Positions 38,515 through 47,510 are shown, counted from the stretch's first letter. The stretch is DNA of 56,822 nucleotides from CAZDGK01 sp964505035 (GCA_964505035.1 CAZDGK010000002.1:1-56822), one strand, 5' to 3'. Notes: generated from the sequence alone by a model not told the origin. Made by a program: numbers and translations.

Positions 38515-40016
38515 CTCAGTGGTGTGCGTGAGCGATACTGCAGAGCTTCGGAGAAGTGTGCCAGCGTAATAGATTGACTGCCAGCCAGGTCGGCGATGGT
38601 GCGCGAGACCTTGAGCAGGCGGTTGAAGGCCCTGGCCGATAGCTTGAGGTGGGCGGCTGCAGAGCGGGCGAGCTGGCGGGTTTGGTTGTCCAGGCCGCAA
38701 TACTCACGAATTTGAGCGGTGGTTAGATGAGCGTTGAGTGTGGCTGAGCCATGACGACTGACCTGGATGAGTCTAGCAGCCGCGACGCGCGCCCGAATTG
38801 GTGCGGTAGGCTCACTGAGTTGGGCCTCGGTCAGTTCGTCGTGAGCCACTGGTGCTACGTCAATGACAAGGTCGATGCGGTCGAGTAAGGGGCCGGATAA
38901 TCGGCGCTGATAGAGATTGACCTGGTGCCGGCTGCAGGTGCAGCGGTCGTCGCCGTTGTAGCCGCAGGGACAGGGGTTGCGGGTGGCTACAAGCATGAAC
39001 CGAGCAGGGAAGGTGGCGACGGCTGAGGCCCGGGCGACAGTGACCTCGCCGTCTTCGAGGGGCTGGCGGAGGGCTTCGAGCACGTCATGGGAGAATTCTG
39101 GCATCTCGTCGAGGAAGAGGATGCCCTGGTGGCTCAGGCTGACTTCTCCCGGGCGGGGGATTGAGCCACCACCGATAATGGCGGTGGCTGAGGCACTGTG
39201 ATGGGGCGAGCGGAGCGGTCTTGAGCGCATAATACCGGAATGGTTCAGGCCGACTACACTATAGAGCTTGGTGATTTGGATCATTTCCTCGTAGGTGGGA
39301 GCTGGTAGCAGGCTGATCAACGCACGCGACATCAGAGTTTTACCTGAACCGGGAGGCCCAGACAGGAGAATGTTGTGGCTACCAGCGGCGGCAATCTCGA
39401 GAGCTCGTTTGGCGTATTTCTGGCCGCTGATGAACTGGAAGTCGATATCTGAAGCAGCGACTTCGCCAGTTAATTTTGTGGTATTTTTCACAACGGCTAG
39501 CGGCTTGATGCCGCGCAGATGATTGAATAATTCTTGGAGTGAGCTGACGCCAATGACCTTGAGACCTTCGACCATGGCGGCTTCCTGGGTGTTGTCTGGC
39601 GGAAGGTAGATATGTGTGAAGCCACGCCGGAGGGCAAGCTCGGCGCCAAGCAGAGCGCCTTTGACCGGCCGGAGCTCGCCGTTGAGTGACAACTCGCCGA
39701 AGAATAGCGCACCGGTGGTCATTTCGGTGTCGAGCTGGCCGCTGGCAACGAGGACCGAGACGGCCATCGCGAGGTCGTAGCCGGTGCCGTCCTTGGGCAG
39801 ATCGGCGGGTGCGAGGTTGAGAGTGATGCGGCGCTGAGGCAGGGCGAGGCCACTGTTTTTGATGGCACTGCGAATGCGCTCGCGGGCTTCGTCGACAGAT
39901 TTGTGGGCTAGCCCGACTATGACGAAGCCGGGAAGGCCATTGGCAAGATCGCATTCGACTTGGACAAGCGCACCTTCGAGGTGGCAGAGGGCTGGCGTGT
40001 AGATTTGTGATAGCAT
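38511..40016 (-). CDS. ComM/YifB family AAA+ ATPase
   Basis: A 501-aa protein: N-terminal Lon-protease-like domain (MLSQIYTPALCHLEGALVQVECDLANGLPGFVIVGL in parts), central Mg-chelatase AAA+ ATPase with Walker A GPPGSGKT, and a C-terminal domain (ARAFNRLLKVSRTIADLAGS). ComM is a branch-migration helicase that helps integrate DNA during natural transformation. CNPCPCGYNGDDRCTCS-type cysteines (CPCG, CTCS) form the family zinc site. ATG 40016 follows AGGA. Its promoter carries the LexA-like direct repeat, linking it to the Y-polymerase operon. Confidence 0.94.
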   Translation of the reverse strand: MLSQIYTPALCHLEGALVQVECDLANGLPGFVIVGLAHKSVDEARERIRSAIKNSGLALPQRRITLNLAPADLPKDGTGYDLAMAVSVLVASGQLDTEMTTGALFFGELSLNGELRPVKGALLGAELALRRGFTHIYLPPDNTQEAAMVEGLKVIGVSSLQELFNHLRGIKPLAVVKNTTKLTGEVAASDIDFQFISGQKYAKRALEIAAAGSHNILLSGPPGSGKTLMSRALISLLPAPTYEEMIQITKLYSVVGLNHSGIMRSRPLRSPHHSASATAIIGGGSIPRPGEVSLSHQGILFLDEMPEFSHDVLEALRQPLEDGEVTVARASAVATFPARFMLVATRNPCPCGYNGDDRCTCSRHQVNLYQRRLSGPLLDRIDLVIDVAPVAHDELTEAQLSEPTAPIRARVAAARLIQVSRHGSATLNAHLTTAQIREYCGLDNQTRQLARSAAAHLKLSARAFNRLLKVSRTIADLAGSQSITLAHFSEALQYRSRTPLS

Positions 40017-40041
40017 GGCAGATCCTGTAAAGTGATGATGC

Positions 40042-40082
40042 GAACGTAAACCGAACATAATCTGCCTGTACAGTGTTGTCAA
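40042..40082 (-). promoter_or_regulatory. yifB promoter overlapped by LexA-like box
   Basis: Minus strand TTGACA (40082-40077), 17-bp spacer, TATGTT (40059-40054). GTTC (40056-40053), 7 nt, GTTC (40045-40042) covers the -10 and predicted start. The full GTTCGGTTTACGTTCG differs from the dinB-operon box at only two of sixteen bases. Confidence 0.82.
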
Positions 40083-40088
40083 TATGTA

Positions 40089-40117
40089 TTGACGGCGCTG
40101 ATTACCTATTCTACGAT
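40089..40117 (+). promoter_or_regulatory. Leaderless promoter of the TrmB-like gene
   Basis: TTGACG (40089-40094), 17-bp spacer, TACGAT (40112-40117), 6 nt before ATG 40124. It is back to back with the yifB promoter; the two -35 boxes are 6 bp apart. Confidence 0.72.
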
Positions 40118-40123
40118 GAGGGC

Positions 40124-40909
40124 ATGAATGAACAGCAGCTGATTTCTCATATCGAAGAGTTAGGTCTGAGTAATAAAGAGGCCAGAGTCTACGTGGGCTG
40201 CTTGAAGGTGGGTCCGTCACCCGTGCAGCGGATTGCTGACCAGGCCGGGATTAAGCGGGTGACTGCGTACGTAGTGCTGGAGTCGCTGGCTGGTCTAGGG
40301 CTGGTCTCTCAGAGTGTAAAGGGCAAGAAGACGTTCTTTGTAGCAGAGGACCCGAGTAACCTTGAGCGCTTGCTTGAGAGGCGTGAGGATGAACTGAAGG
40401 ATCAGCGCAGCAACTTTGAGCAGGCTTTACCCGAGCTGACTAAACTGAAGGCGATCCCGAAAGAATTGCCAGAGGTGAAGTTCTTTGACGGCGCGGATGG
40501 CGTGAGGTCGCTGTTTGCGAGCTTCTTTGGCCTGTACAAAGGCGAGGAGAAGGACATTTACGTGCTGAGTAATGCCGACCAGCTGCACGCTTTCTTCCCA
40601 GAGCGGCGTACGGCCAAAGGTAACCCAGAGCGGATTCGGCACGGTATTCGCAGCCACTTGCTCTATACGAGTACACGCGGGGCAATTTATCAGGACAGCG
40701 ATGAGTCGAGTATTCGGGAGTCGCGATATGTGCCGTCCGATAAATATCCCCTGAGCGGTGATATTAGCGTGATTGGCGACTATGTGATCATGATTTCGCT
40801 CGTGGGTCCGCGGCCAATGGCGGTAACACTTCGCAACGAGGATATGGCACGAGCTATGAGAGCCTTCTTTAGCATGGCCTGGGAAGCGGCTAGCCAATAT
40901 AACAAGTAA
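40124..40909 (+). CDS. TrmB-family transcriptional regulator
   Basis: A 261-aa protein. The N-terminal winged helix (ISHIEELGLSNKEARVYVGCLKVGPSPVQRIADQAGIKRVTAYVVLESLAGLGLV in parts) is TrmB-like, followed by a short coiled coil (NLERLLERREDELKDQRSNFEQALPEL in parts) and a C-terminal phospholipase-D-like/sensor domain (about 110-261). Such regulators often sense sugars. The start at 40124 fits the leaderless promoter; ATG 40073 lies upstream of it. It may control yifB or the glycan genes downstream; no operator can be assigned. Confidence 0.86.
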   Translation: MNEQQLISHIEELGLSNKEARVYVGCLKVGPSPVQRIADQAGIKRVTAYVVLESLAGLGLVSQSVKGKKTFFVAEDPSNLERLLERREDELKDQRSNFEQALPELTKLKAIPKELPEVKFFDGADGVRSLFASFFGLYKGEEKDIYVLSNADQLHAFFPERRTAKGNPERIRHGIRSHLLYTSTRGAIYQDSDESSIRESRYVPSDKYPLSGDISVIGDYVIMISLVGPRPMAVTLRNEDMARAMRAFFSMAWEAASQYNK

Positions 40910-41026
40910 TACCGCTTGCCCCTAGGATGGACTTGGAGGTTTCCGAATTGACACTAAACTGGCGGTAGCAGGATAATTGTGTCGCCATCACGGAGGAGGA
41001 AGGGTCTGATGGATTAGGAGCAATTC

Positions 41027-41056
41027 AAAAAGACCGGTAATTTACCGGTCTTTTTT
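41027..41056. terminator. Bidirectional terminator (TrmB-like/galT)
   Basis: GACCGGTA and TACCGGTC form an 8-bp stem with flanking A and T runs on each strand. The 115 bp between the TrmB-like stop and this hairpin hold nothing else I can identify. Confidence 0.9.
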
Positions 41057-41072
41057 GATGACTTCGGGCGGG

Positions 41073-42032
41073 CTAGTCGGCTTCGCCCTTGTACCACAAT
41101 GTGGCGTATTCTGGCGGCACAGGGTTAATGATAACACCAGTACCGAGCTCAGCGCCGGCCCAGCGGAAGGGGCGTGGTTCAACTTTGATGAGCATGTGGT
41201 GATCCTGGTGGGCGATGGCCTCTTGCAGGAAGTAATTGAAGCTAATATTGGACTGGTCGAGGCGGGCGGTAATGCGCTTGAGAATGACGGCCAGAGAATG
41301 TAGCTCGGTGCGGTTGAGACCGGTGAAGCTGCGCTCGTGGCGGCGCGGCATGAGCCAGACCGCGAAGCCTTGCGAGGGCGCGTATGGTGAGATGGCGACG
41401 AAGTGCTTGTCGCTAAAGATCACCCGAACCTTTTGAGCCTCCTCCCAGACAATAATGTCGCATAGGGCACAGCTATTATGCTCGTCTTGGTAGGTCTTCA
41501 TGTGGTTGCTTTCGGACTCAATGTGCGGTGGGATAAGCGGGAGCGCAATAATCTGACTGTGGGCGTGTGGCACACTGGCGCCGGCTAGTGGGCCGTCATT
41601 TTTGAACACTAAAACGTAACGAATTCCCTCAATGTTGTTGAGGCTCGTGAGACGCGATTGGTAGGCGGTGAAGACTTCCTCGATGTGATCGAGGGGGAGT
41701 TCGGAGAACTCAACCTGGTGGTCTGGGGTCTCGATAATAACTTCCTGGGTGCCGAAGGCGTTGGGGTTATCCAGGCTGAGCGCAGGGAAGGCATTTGGTA
41801 TGACTTTGACTCGCCAATGACGGCTGCCGGGTAGGCTCAAGATGGGGGTTTCAGTGTTGTTGCAAAAATGACAACTGGGATTGGCGAGCTTGTGAGCCTC
41901 GCCAGCATGCGAAAAGGAGTCCGGCCGGAGATTGCGGCCGGGCGCAATGATAACGTAGCGGTCCATATAGTAGTGCTTGCGGATCTCGCTAACGGGTTTC
42001 GTGGGGCTGGTTTTGAGCTTTGAACTGGCCAT
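41073..42032 (-). CDS. Galactose-1-phosphate uridylyltransferase-like protein
   Basis: A 319-aa HIT-superfamily nucleotidyltransferase. CHFC (54, 57) is the zinc pair, HAHSQ (156-160) holds the nucleophile-type His with Gln, as in GalT, and the C-terminal half repeats the fold (CALCDIIVWEE; FNYFLQEA). It probably exchanges UMP or AMP between sugar phosphates to feed the neighbouring glycosyltransferases. ATG 42032 is tentative: the conserved SEIRKHYYMDRYVIIAP requires a start upstream of ATG at MDRY, and 42032 overlaps the upstream GT gene by 44 nt. No clear Shine-Dalgarno is present. Confidence 0.86.
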   Translation of the reverse strand: MASSKLKTSPTKPVSEIRKHYYMDRYVIIAPGRNLRPDSFSHAGEAHKLANPSCHFCNNTETPILSLPGSRHWRVKVIPNAFPALSLDNPNAFGTQEVIIETPDHQVEFSELPLDHIEEVFTAYQSRLTSLNNIEGIRYVLVFKNDGPLAGASVPHAHSQIIALPLIPPHIESESNHMKTYQDEHNSCALCDIIVWEEAQKVRVIFSDKHFVAISPYAPSQGFAVWLMPRRHERSFTGLNRTELHSLAVILKRITARLDQSNISFNYFLQEAIAHQDHHMLIKVEPRPFRWAGAELGTGVIINPVPPEYATLWYKGEAD

Positions 42033-43278
42033 GATGATGGATGGTTTCTTCATATAAGCGTAACAACTTTGTGGTTTGGTGGCTAGTTGTGTAGTCGGCG
42101 GCGATGTCCTGACTGCGCTGACCCATCTGTTGCTGGAGTTTGGTGTTGCGCAGGATGGTGAGGATGGCGGAGGCAAATTTGGTGGCTTGTGGCTTCGTGA
42201 TGTAGCCGTTCTGGCCATTTACGAGCACGTCGGTAATGCCCTGATCGACGATGACCAGAGGCTTAGCGGCCTGGGCCGCTTCGTTGAGCACTAAGCCCTG
42301 GGTGTCGGCGACCGACGGGAAGGCAAAAAGGCTGCAGATTTCGAAGGCGGCGCCAACTTTGGCGCGGTCGCTGATACGTCCGGCAAAGATGATGCGGTCT
42401 GCGTGGCCGGTGCGGTCGGCGGCTTCCCGGAACTGGTCAAGATCTTCACCGGTGCCAACGCAGAGTAGCTTGGCATTGGCATTCTGGCGAGCGATGATCT
42501 CGAAGGCACTGATGAGTAAGCCGAGATTTTTCTCGGTACCGATACGGCCCACGTAGAGGATGACTTCATCGGATTCAGATAGGTGGTATTCACGGCGGAA
42601 GGCGGCAATTGTTTGCGGAGTTGTTGTAATTTTATCAACACCAGTTGGTAGGATGGCGATCCGCGATTTGGTTTTCCAGCTGCGTAGCTGCTTGGCGATC
42701 TTTTCAGACGGGGAGATGACTAGGTCGCATTGATTATGAACCATGGTTACACCGCGCTCGACGATCTTTTGATTCCATTTGTCGACACTGTGCTCGGGTT
42801 TGATGGAGCTGAGACTGTCGCGGTACTCGGCCATACCACCGCCAGTGACGGCGGGGACGAGCATGGTTAGGGCGATCACGCCAGGCAGGACAGCCGGGTA
42901 GTGGCGGACATACTCGTAGAGGTCGGTGTGGTAGGTCGTGACCAATGGAATGTCGTGCTTGATGGCATAGTAGGCGCCGAACAGGCCGACTTGACCGGGG
43001 GTATGGAAATGCACCAGGTCCAACTTGAGCCGGTCAATCTTGCGCATTACCTGAGGCGGGAAGAAGAATGTTGTGAGATAGTCTTCAAAGAACAGTCCTT
43101 TGACCGCGGGGAAACGGATGATGTGCGGGCTGGGGTCGGTATAACGCAGGTTCGGCTTGGGGGCAAAGATGTAGACTTGATGACCACGCTTTTCGAGCTC
43201 TTGGCGGAAGCTTTCGATGGAGACGGCCACGCCGTCGGTCATGGGTAGGTAGCGGTCGCTAAAGAAACCAATACGCAC
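41989..43278 (-). CDS. Glycosyltransferase family 4 (glycolipid type)
   Basis: A 429-aa GT-B enzyme. MRIGFFSDRYLPMTDGVAVSIESF (in parts) is the acceptor-binding loop and HFHTPGQVGLFG and TTYHTDLYEYV are typical of PimB/MGS-like lipid glycosyltransferases. ILYVGRIGTEKNLGLLISAF and SVADTQGLVLNEAAQAAKPLV form the nucleotide-sugar site; the first Glu of EX7E is Asp here. GTG 43278 overlaps the upstream GT by 1 nt (TAGTG). It probably builds membrane glycolipid anchors. Confidence 0.92.
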   Translation of the reverse strand: MRIGFFSDRYLPMTDGVAVSIESFRQELEKRGHQVYIFAPKPNLRYTDPSPHIIRFPAVKGLFFEDYLTTFFFPPQVMRKIDRLKLDLVHFHTPGQVGLFGAYYAIKHDIPLVTTYHTDLYEYVRHYPAVLPGVIALTMLVPAVTGGGMAEYRDSLSSIKPEHSVDKWNQKIVERGVTMVHNQCDLVISPSEKIAKQLRSWKTKSRIAILPTGVDKITTTPQTIAAFRREYHLSESDEVILYVGRIGTEKNLGLLISAFEIIARQNANAKLLCVGTGEDLDQFREAADRTGHADRIIFAGRISDRAKVGAAFEICSLFAFPSVADTQGLVLNEAAQAAKPLVIVDQGITDVLVNGQNGYITKPQATKFASAILTILRNTKLQQQMGQRSQDIAADYTTSHQTTKLLRLYEETIHHHGQFKAQNQPHETR

Positions 43279-44450
43279 TAGGATGCCTCCTGGATAGCAC
43301 GCTTGTAGGCCTGCTCGTAGTTGTGGAACATGACCTGGGTAGTGTGGTGCTCTTGAATAATTCGTTTGCTCTCGGCGCCGAAGCGCTTCATGAGGGCTGG
43401 GTCGGCCAGGAGGCGCGTGAGCCGATCGGTGAGAGCTGGAACGTCGTTTTCGGGAAAGAGGAAGCCATTCTCACCGTCGTGGCAGAGCTCCTTGAGAGCT
43501 GCCACATCGACGGCCACAACGGGCAGGCCGGTAGCCATGGCCTCGAGCGTGACAATGCTCTGGAGCTCGGCTGGCGACGAGATGATAAACACATCACCGG
43601 TGTTGTAGACGGCTGGCTTGTCGGCCTCGTCGAGGTAGCCAGTAAACACTACGTCTGACTCGATACCGAGCTGGGCGGCCTGGGCTTTGAGCTGATCCAT
43701 GCTTTTGCCGAAGCCACAGAGCACAAGCTGGGCGGGATGTTTGGCATGCACGGCAGCGAAGGCTGAGATGATTAGATCAATGCGCTTCTCGCCATCGAGG
43801 CGGCCAATGTAGAGCAGAACTGGTTTATCAGTAGCGATGTGGTACTTGGCCTTGACGTCGCTGGTGGGGATGCCGGAGTGGAAGATGGCAGTATCGATGC
43901 CATTGGAGATGGCTTCAGCGCGGGTCTTGAGGCCGTGGTCGACCAGTAGCTTGACGGCAGTGGGGGTGGGGGAGGTGACTAAATTAGCCCGGTTGTGGAA
44001 CCATACCAGATAGCTCCAGATGAGGCGATGGAGCGGTCGGTAGAGGACCTCGGTGCCACGCAGGTTGAGCAGGGCGTTTTCGGGCATGAAGTGGTTGGTG
44101 GCGAGGACGGCGATGCGGTAGCGGCGAGCCCAGAACATGGCAGCCAGACCCATCCAATAGCAGTTGTGGATGTGGATGATGTCGGGGCGCTGAGCTCGAA
44201 TGAGGGTGCGGGCGTGCCAGAAGGGCAGGAAGCTGACCTTGTATTTCTGATTGGCCCAGAAGGTGACGGCGCGCTCACGGTGGATCTCGTAGGGGCCGTC
44301 GGTTTCGGTGTAGCTGGCGAACTTGGTGGCTGGCGCCCAAACGCTGACTTCATGGCCGTCGGCGGCTAGCCCCAAGACTAAGCGGCGCTCAAATTGAGCC
44401 CCGCCGTCGGCATTGGGCCAGTAGCTTTCAGTGACCACAAGGATTTTCAT
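43278..44450 (-). CDS. Glycosyltransferase family 4 (PimB-like)
   Basis: A 390-aa GT-B enzyme. MKILVVTESYWPNADGGAQFERRLV starts it, in the usual family form (in parts); IIHIHNCYWMG and VLLYIGRLDGEKRIDLIISAF follow, and SSPAELQSIVTLEAMATGLPVVAVD carries EX7E. ATG 44450 is preceded at 7 nt by minus-strand TATAAT (44463-44458), so the first gene of the GT-GT-galT operon appears leaderless. The three genes overlap and are coupled. Confidence 0.92.
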   Translation of the reverse strand: MKILVVTESYWPNADGGAQFERRLVLGLAADGHEVSVWAPATKFASYTETDGPYEIHRERAVTFWANQKYKVSFLPFWHARTLIRAQRPDIIHIHNCYWMGLAAMFWARRYRIAVLATNHFMPENALLNLRGTEVLYRPLHRLIWSYLVWFHNRANLVTSPTPTAVKLLVDHGLKTRAEAISNGIDTAIFHSGIPTSDVKAKYHIATDKPVLLYIGRLDGEKRIDLIISAFAAVHAKHPAQLVLCGFGKSMDQLKAQAAQLGIESDVVFTGYLDEADKPAVYNTGDVFIISSPAELQSIVTLEAMATGLPVVAVDVAALKELCHDGENGFLFPENDVPALTDRLTRLLADPALMKRFGAESKRIIQEHHTTQVMFHNYEQAYKRAIQEAS

Positions 44451-44532
44451 CCAGCCCATTATACCAAAAGCAACCCATAAAGCAGAAGCCGCTTGGCAGG
44501 AGCGGCCTCTGAGAAGGGTAATGGTTGGGTGG

Positions 44533-44811
44533 CTAACTACGGTCTGATTCGTAGTCCTGCTCAGCCTCGCGCTGGAGGTCCTCGTCGTCAAACTGGTCTG
44601 ATTCGTTGAGTGACTCACGGAAGTCAGTTTCGTTGACATCAGACTTGGTCTGGGTGGTTTCATGGTCCGCACCAGCCTCTTCCATGTCGTAGTCGTCTAG
44701 CTCGTCGGCCTCATCCATATCACCGGCATCGGTGCCGGCTGGGTCGATGCGCTCGCCAAAGTCCCGATAGTACGGCTCGTTTTCCCACAATTCTCTGTCC
44801 ATGTGATCCAT
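44533..44811 (-). CDS. Highly acidic small protein
   Basis: A 92-aa protein with about forty percent Asp and Glu and no hydrophobic core (GDMDEADELDDYDMEEAGADHE), so probably disordered. I recognise no family. ATG 44811 has GGGAG about 10 nt upstream. It stands alone, 80 bp before a GT operon on the same strand. Confidence 0.55.
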   Translation of the reverse strand: MDHMDRELWENEPYYRDFGERIDPAGTDAGDMDEADELDDYDMEEAGADHETTQTKSDVNETDFRESLNESDQFDDEDLQREAEQDYESDRS

Positions 44812-44952
44812 CGTCTAGTCTCCCTTTAACACCCTGCATGCTAGTCTTGCTGTACTGCTCCAGCTTCGGCGGGAGTACCAAAAACAAGCCAATAATAAGC
44901 AAACTTTTTCGCCAAAGTGTTGATTTCTCTACAACATGCTTATGCTTATTTA

Positions 44953-44981
44953 TTGCTAGTTTGAGGCTGAACAGGTATAAT
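44953..44981 (+). promoter_or_regulatory. Promoter of tmRNA
   Basis: TTGCTA (44953-44958), 17-bp spacer, TATAAT (44976-44981), about 10 nt before the mature 5' end. Confidence 0.8.
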
Positions 44982-44991
44982 ACATGGGTAC

Positions 44992-45370
44992 GGGGCTGAT
45001 CAGCTTCGACGTTGGGATCTTTGATAGCTCAAGCACGCAGGTCGTAGGCACGCGTTAGCTTCCAACAAGTTAGCTTAACTGCCAACTTCATTTCGCGGGT
45101 GAAGGCTGCTTTTAGCATGCCGTCGTTCGCTCCCGCTTTCGCTTAATCGCGAAAGCCATCGGCGCCTGACACCAGATGGGGTTCCGCCGGTGCCATATTA
45201 TCTGGCTGCTCCTAGCTGTAGGCCTCTGCAGTTAGGCTAAGACTAGAGGCTGCTCATCCGGCGGTTTTGTTCGTTCACATGCCGGGTGCTAAGACTGCCA
45301 GACGGACTAAGCCTGTAGTGTGCTAGCGTCAACCTAGCGGACCGGGGTGCGATTCCCCGCAGCTCCACCA
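44992..45370 (+). ncRNA. ssrA: Transfer-messenger RNA
   Basis: A 379-nt one-piece tmRNA. The tRNA-like ends pair GGGGCTG (44992-44998) with CAGCTCC (45360-45366), with GGGTGCGATTCCCC as T-arm and CCA encoded. The tag frame opens at GCC 45081 and stops at TAA 45144-45146: 21 residues beginning ANFISRVK and ending APAFA. It rescues stalled ribosomes and marks products for proteolysis; the tag ends in AFA rather than the common LAA. Confidence 0.96.
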
Positions 45371-45402
45371 AAAAAGCCTCAGCTTGTAGCTGGGGCTTTT
45401 TT
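45371..45402 (+). terminator. Intrinsic terminator of tmRNA
   Basis: AAAAAGCCTCAGCT pairs with AGCTGGGGCTTTTTT right after the CCA end. Confidence 0.92.
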
Positions 45403-45480
45403 GGTGGGCAGTGCTTGTGCTATAGTCAGCAGCACCCAATCCATTGCGCCCTCGAGGCGCACGATCCTTAAGGGGTACCA

Positions 45481-46365
45481 ATGTTGCGAAACCGGCGCGG
45501 CCGGAGGGGGCGCCGGGAGTACCTGGCGCCTGGACACATTGGAGTCGACCACTATGTCGGCAACGAGAGGAACGTACGGCTGGTGCTGCTTCCGGGTCTG
45601 GGCGCGGAGGGCAAAGTCTTTGTCCCCGTAGCGCGCAGACTGCAGGAGCTGGGCCTGACCTGTACGATCCTGGAGCTACCGGGTTCTGGCTACCGGCATC
45701 CGGCAGATAGCCGGGTGAGTGTGACGAAAGCAGCCGAAACGCTGATTGAGTCACAGATCTTGCCGGATGGTCCCATCGTGTATGTGGGCCACTCGGCGGG
45801 TGGGATGCAGGCCATTGAGGCGGCTAAGCTGGATGACCGGGCGGTTGGTGTGGTGTTGCTCAATGCGGTCCTGGACCACGTGAGCGACGTCATTCACCAG
45901 CCCTGGCGTCACGCTTGGCGGCATCCCGTGAAGGCGGTTTCACTAGCGTCACTGCTGGTGTTTCTGAAAGCGCCAGGGCCTGAGTGGCTCGTGCGACGGT
46001 ACGAGCGCCCGCGTCATCCGCTGACGTTGACGTTCTGGCCGATGATTGCCCGGCCGTGGAGGCTGTCGGCTGAGGATCTGCGCTGCCTGATGCGCCACGG
46101 ACGCTGTCCGGGGGCCTGGAAGGCGCTGATCCACAACCGGCACTACGACCTGGCAAGCCATGCCAGCGAGGTGAAGGTACCGATGCTGGTGGTGTGTGGC
46201 AAGCGTGACCCATTGGGCACCAAGCCGCACCAGAGCCGCTTCCTAGCGGCTTGTGAGGCGCGTACGGACGTGCTGGAGATTGACTGCGGTCACTGCAGCA
46301 CACTGGAAGCGCCCGAAGAGGTAGCACAGGCCTTGATGGCCTTCGTGACCTCCCTGGCGGCTTGA
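45481..46365 (+). CDS. Alpha/beta hydrolase
   Basis: A 294-aa serine hydrolase. GHSAGG (about 99-104) holds the nucleophile Ser, KRDPLG (about 240) the Asp and CGHCSTLEAPEEV (about 270) the His. A basic N-terminal stretch (MLRNRRGRRGRREY) is unusual, and a lid segment lies at about 130-200 (PWRHAWRHPVKAVSLASLL; RPRHPLTLTFW). The substrate is unknown; esterase or lipase-like activity is likely. ATG 45481 follows AAGGGG. A terminator hairpin follows. Confidence 0.86.
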   Translation: MLRNRRGRRGRREYLAPGHIGVDHYVGNERNVRLVLLPGLGAEGKVFVPVARRLQELGLTCTILELPGSGYRHPADSRVSVTKAAETLIESQILPDGPIVYVGHSAGGMQAIEAAKLDDRAVGVVLLNAVLDHVSDVIHQPWRHAWRHPVKAVSLASLLVFLKAPGPEWLVRRYERPRHPLTLTFWPMIARPWRLSAEDLRCLMRHGRCPGAWKALIHNRHYDLASHASEVKVPMLVVCGKRDPLGTKPHQSRFLAACEARTDVLEIDCGHCSTLEAPEEVAQALMAFVTSLAA

Positions 46366-46374
46366 GAGTCGCTT

Positions 46375-46424
46375 GTCCCGCTGGAAGCATTCGTGAATAA
46401 CGGGTGCTCCCAGCGGGACGTTTG
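46375..46424 (+). terminator. Intrinsic terminator of the hydrolase gene
   Basis: GTCCCGCTGG (46375-46384) pairs with CCAGCGGGAC (46410-46419), followed by GTTTG. The loop is long (25 nt), so it is less compact than usual. Confidence 0.65.
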
Positions 46425-46442
46425 TATGCTGGGGCTTGAGCG

Positions 46443-46448
46443 TATAAT
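46443..46448 (+). promoter_or_regulatory. -10 box, near-leaderless start for the LCP gene
   Basis: TATAAT (46443-46448) lies 6 nt before ATG 46455. GGAG is present in the gap but would lie at or before the transcription start. Confidence 0.6.
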
Positions 46449-46454
46449 GGAGCT

Positions 46455-47510
46455 ATGAAAGCACGCAACGAGCCTGACGTCGTGGTATACGAGGATGGCG
46501 CAGAGCATCAGATCCAGCCGGCACCGCCGCGGAAGAAAGCTGGCTGGGGCCGGCGAATCGGTCTGGGCTTGGTTTGGCTGCTGGCGTTGCTGGTGATTGG
46601 CGTGGTGATCTACGCGGCATTGCTTATCTATAACGTTGTAGGAATTTCAACAAAACCCCTAGATTTTAGTAGCTTGGCAGCTGACGCCAACGGCCGGACA
46701 AATATTCTGATACTGGGGGAGGGCGACCCCGGTCATGCCGGCGAGAATCTGACTGACACGATGCTGGTGGTGAGCTTTAATCGAGCGAGTAAGCAGTACG
46801 CGGAGATTAGCGTACCGCGGGATTTGCGAGTGGAAATTCCCGGCCATGGTGAGGGTAAGATTAATTCGGCCAACGCAGCCGGGGGTGTTGGGCTGGCTGA
46901 AGCTACCGTAAGCCAAACTCTGGGCATTCCGATCCACTATTATGTTCAGACTAACTTTTCGGGTTTGAAGGATATGGTCGACGCTGTAGGTGGTTTGGAC
47001 GTGGACGTGAAGGCCGCACTGATTGACCCTGATTACCCTTGCGATGATAACCAGTACAAGGCCTGTGGCTTACATATCAATGCTGGATTGCAGCACATGG
47101 ACGGGGCGACGGTGTTGCGCTACACCCGGTGCCGTAAGGGCACCTGCGGCAATGACTTTGGCCGGGCCGAGCGTCAGCAAGAGGTGATCGGCCTGCTGAA
47201 GGCCAAGGTGGTGAGGTGGGATCTGCTGTGGCATCCCAATCAACTGCTGAGCTTGGTCCACGCGGTCAACAATGCAGCCCAGACGGACATTGGGCCAATC
47301 CAGATGGGATACCTGGGATTGGCCTGGAAGCAGACGGAGGGTCATGACCCGATTAGGCTGGTGCTGAGTACGGGTAATGGTGGCTATCTGCGTAGTAGCG
47401 GTGACTCGAGTGATCTGGTGCCGGCGGCTGGAGACTTTAGTGCGATCCAAGACCGGGTGGAGAATATCTTCACTGAGCCAACACGCCCAGGCGATATACC
47501 AAAGAGCTGA
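46455..47510 (+). CDS. LytR-CpsA-Psr (LCP) family ligase
   Basis: A 351-aa protein with a cytoplasmic tail (1-33), one membrane helix (about 35-58), then an extracellular LCP domain (about 80-270): TNILILGEGDPGHAGENLTDTMLVVSF, ISVPRDLRVEIPGHGEGKINSANAAGG and GLDVDVKAALIDPDYPC (in parts), with the catalytic Arg and Asp residues. LCP enzymes attach lipid-linked glycans to peptidoglycan, the last step for chains begun by the WecA- and WbaP-type enzymes here. Two pairs of Cys (DYPCDDNQYKACG; RCRKGTC) may form disulfides. Confidence 0.92.
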   Translation: MKARNEPDVVVYEDGAEHQIQPAPPRKKAGWGRRIGLGLVWLLALLVIGVVIYAALLIYNVVGISTKPLDFSSLAADANGRTNILILGEGDPGHAGENLTDTMLVVSFNRASKQYAEISVPRDLRVEIPGHGEGKINSANAAGGVGLAEATVSQTLGIPIHYYVQTNFSGLKDMVDAVGGLDVDVKAALIDPDYPCDDNQYKACGLHINAGLQHMDGATVLRYTRCRKGTCGNDFGRAERQQEVIGLLKAKVVRWDLLWHPNQLLSLVHAVNNAAQTDIGPIQMGYLGLAWKQTEGHDPIRLVLSTGNGGYLRSSGDSSDLVPAAGDFSAIQDRVENIFTEPTRPGDIPKS

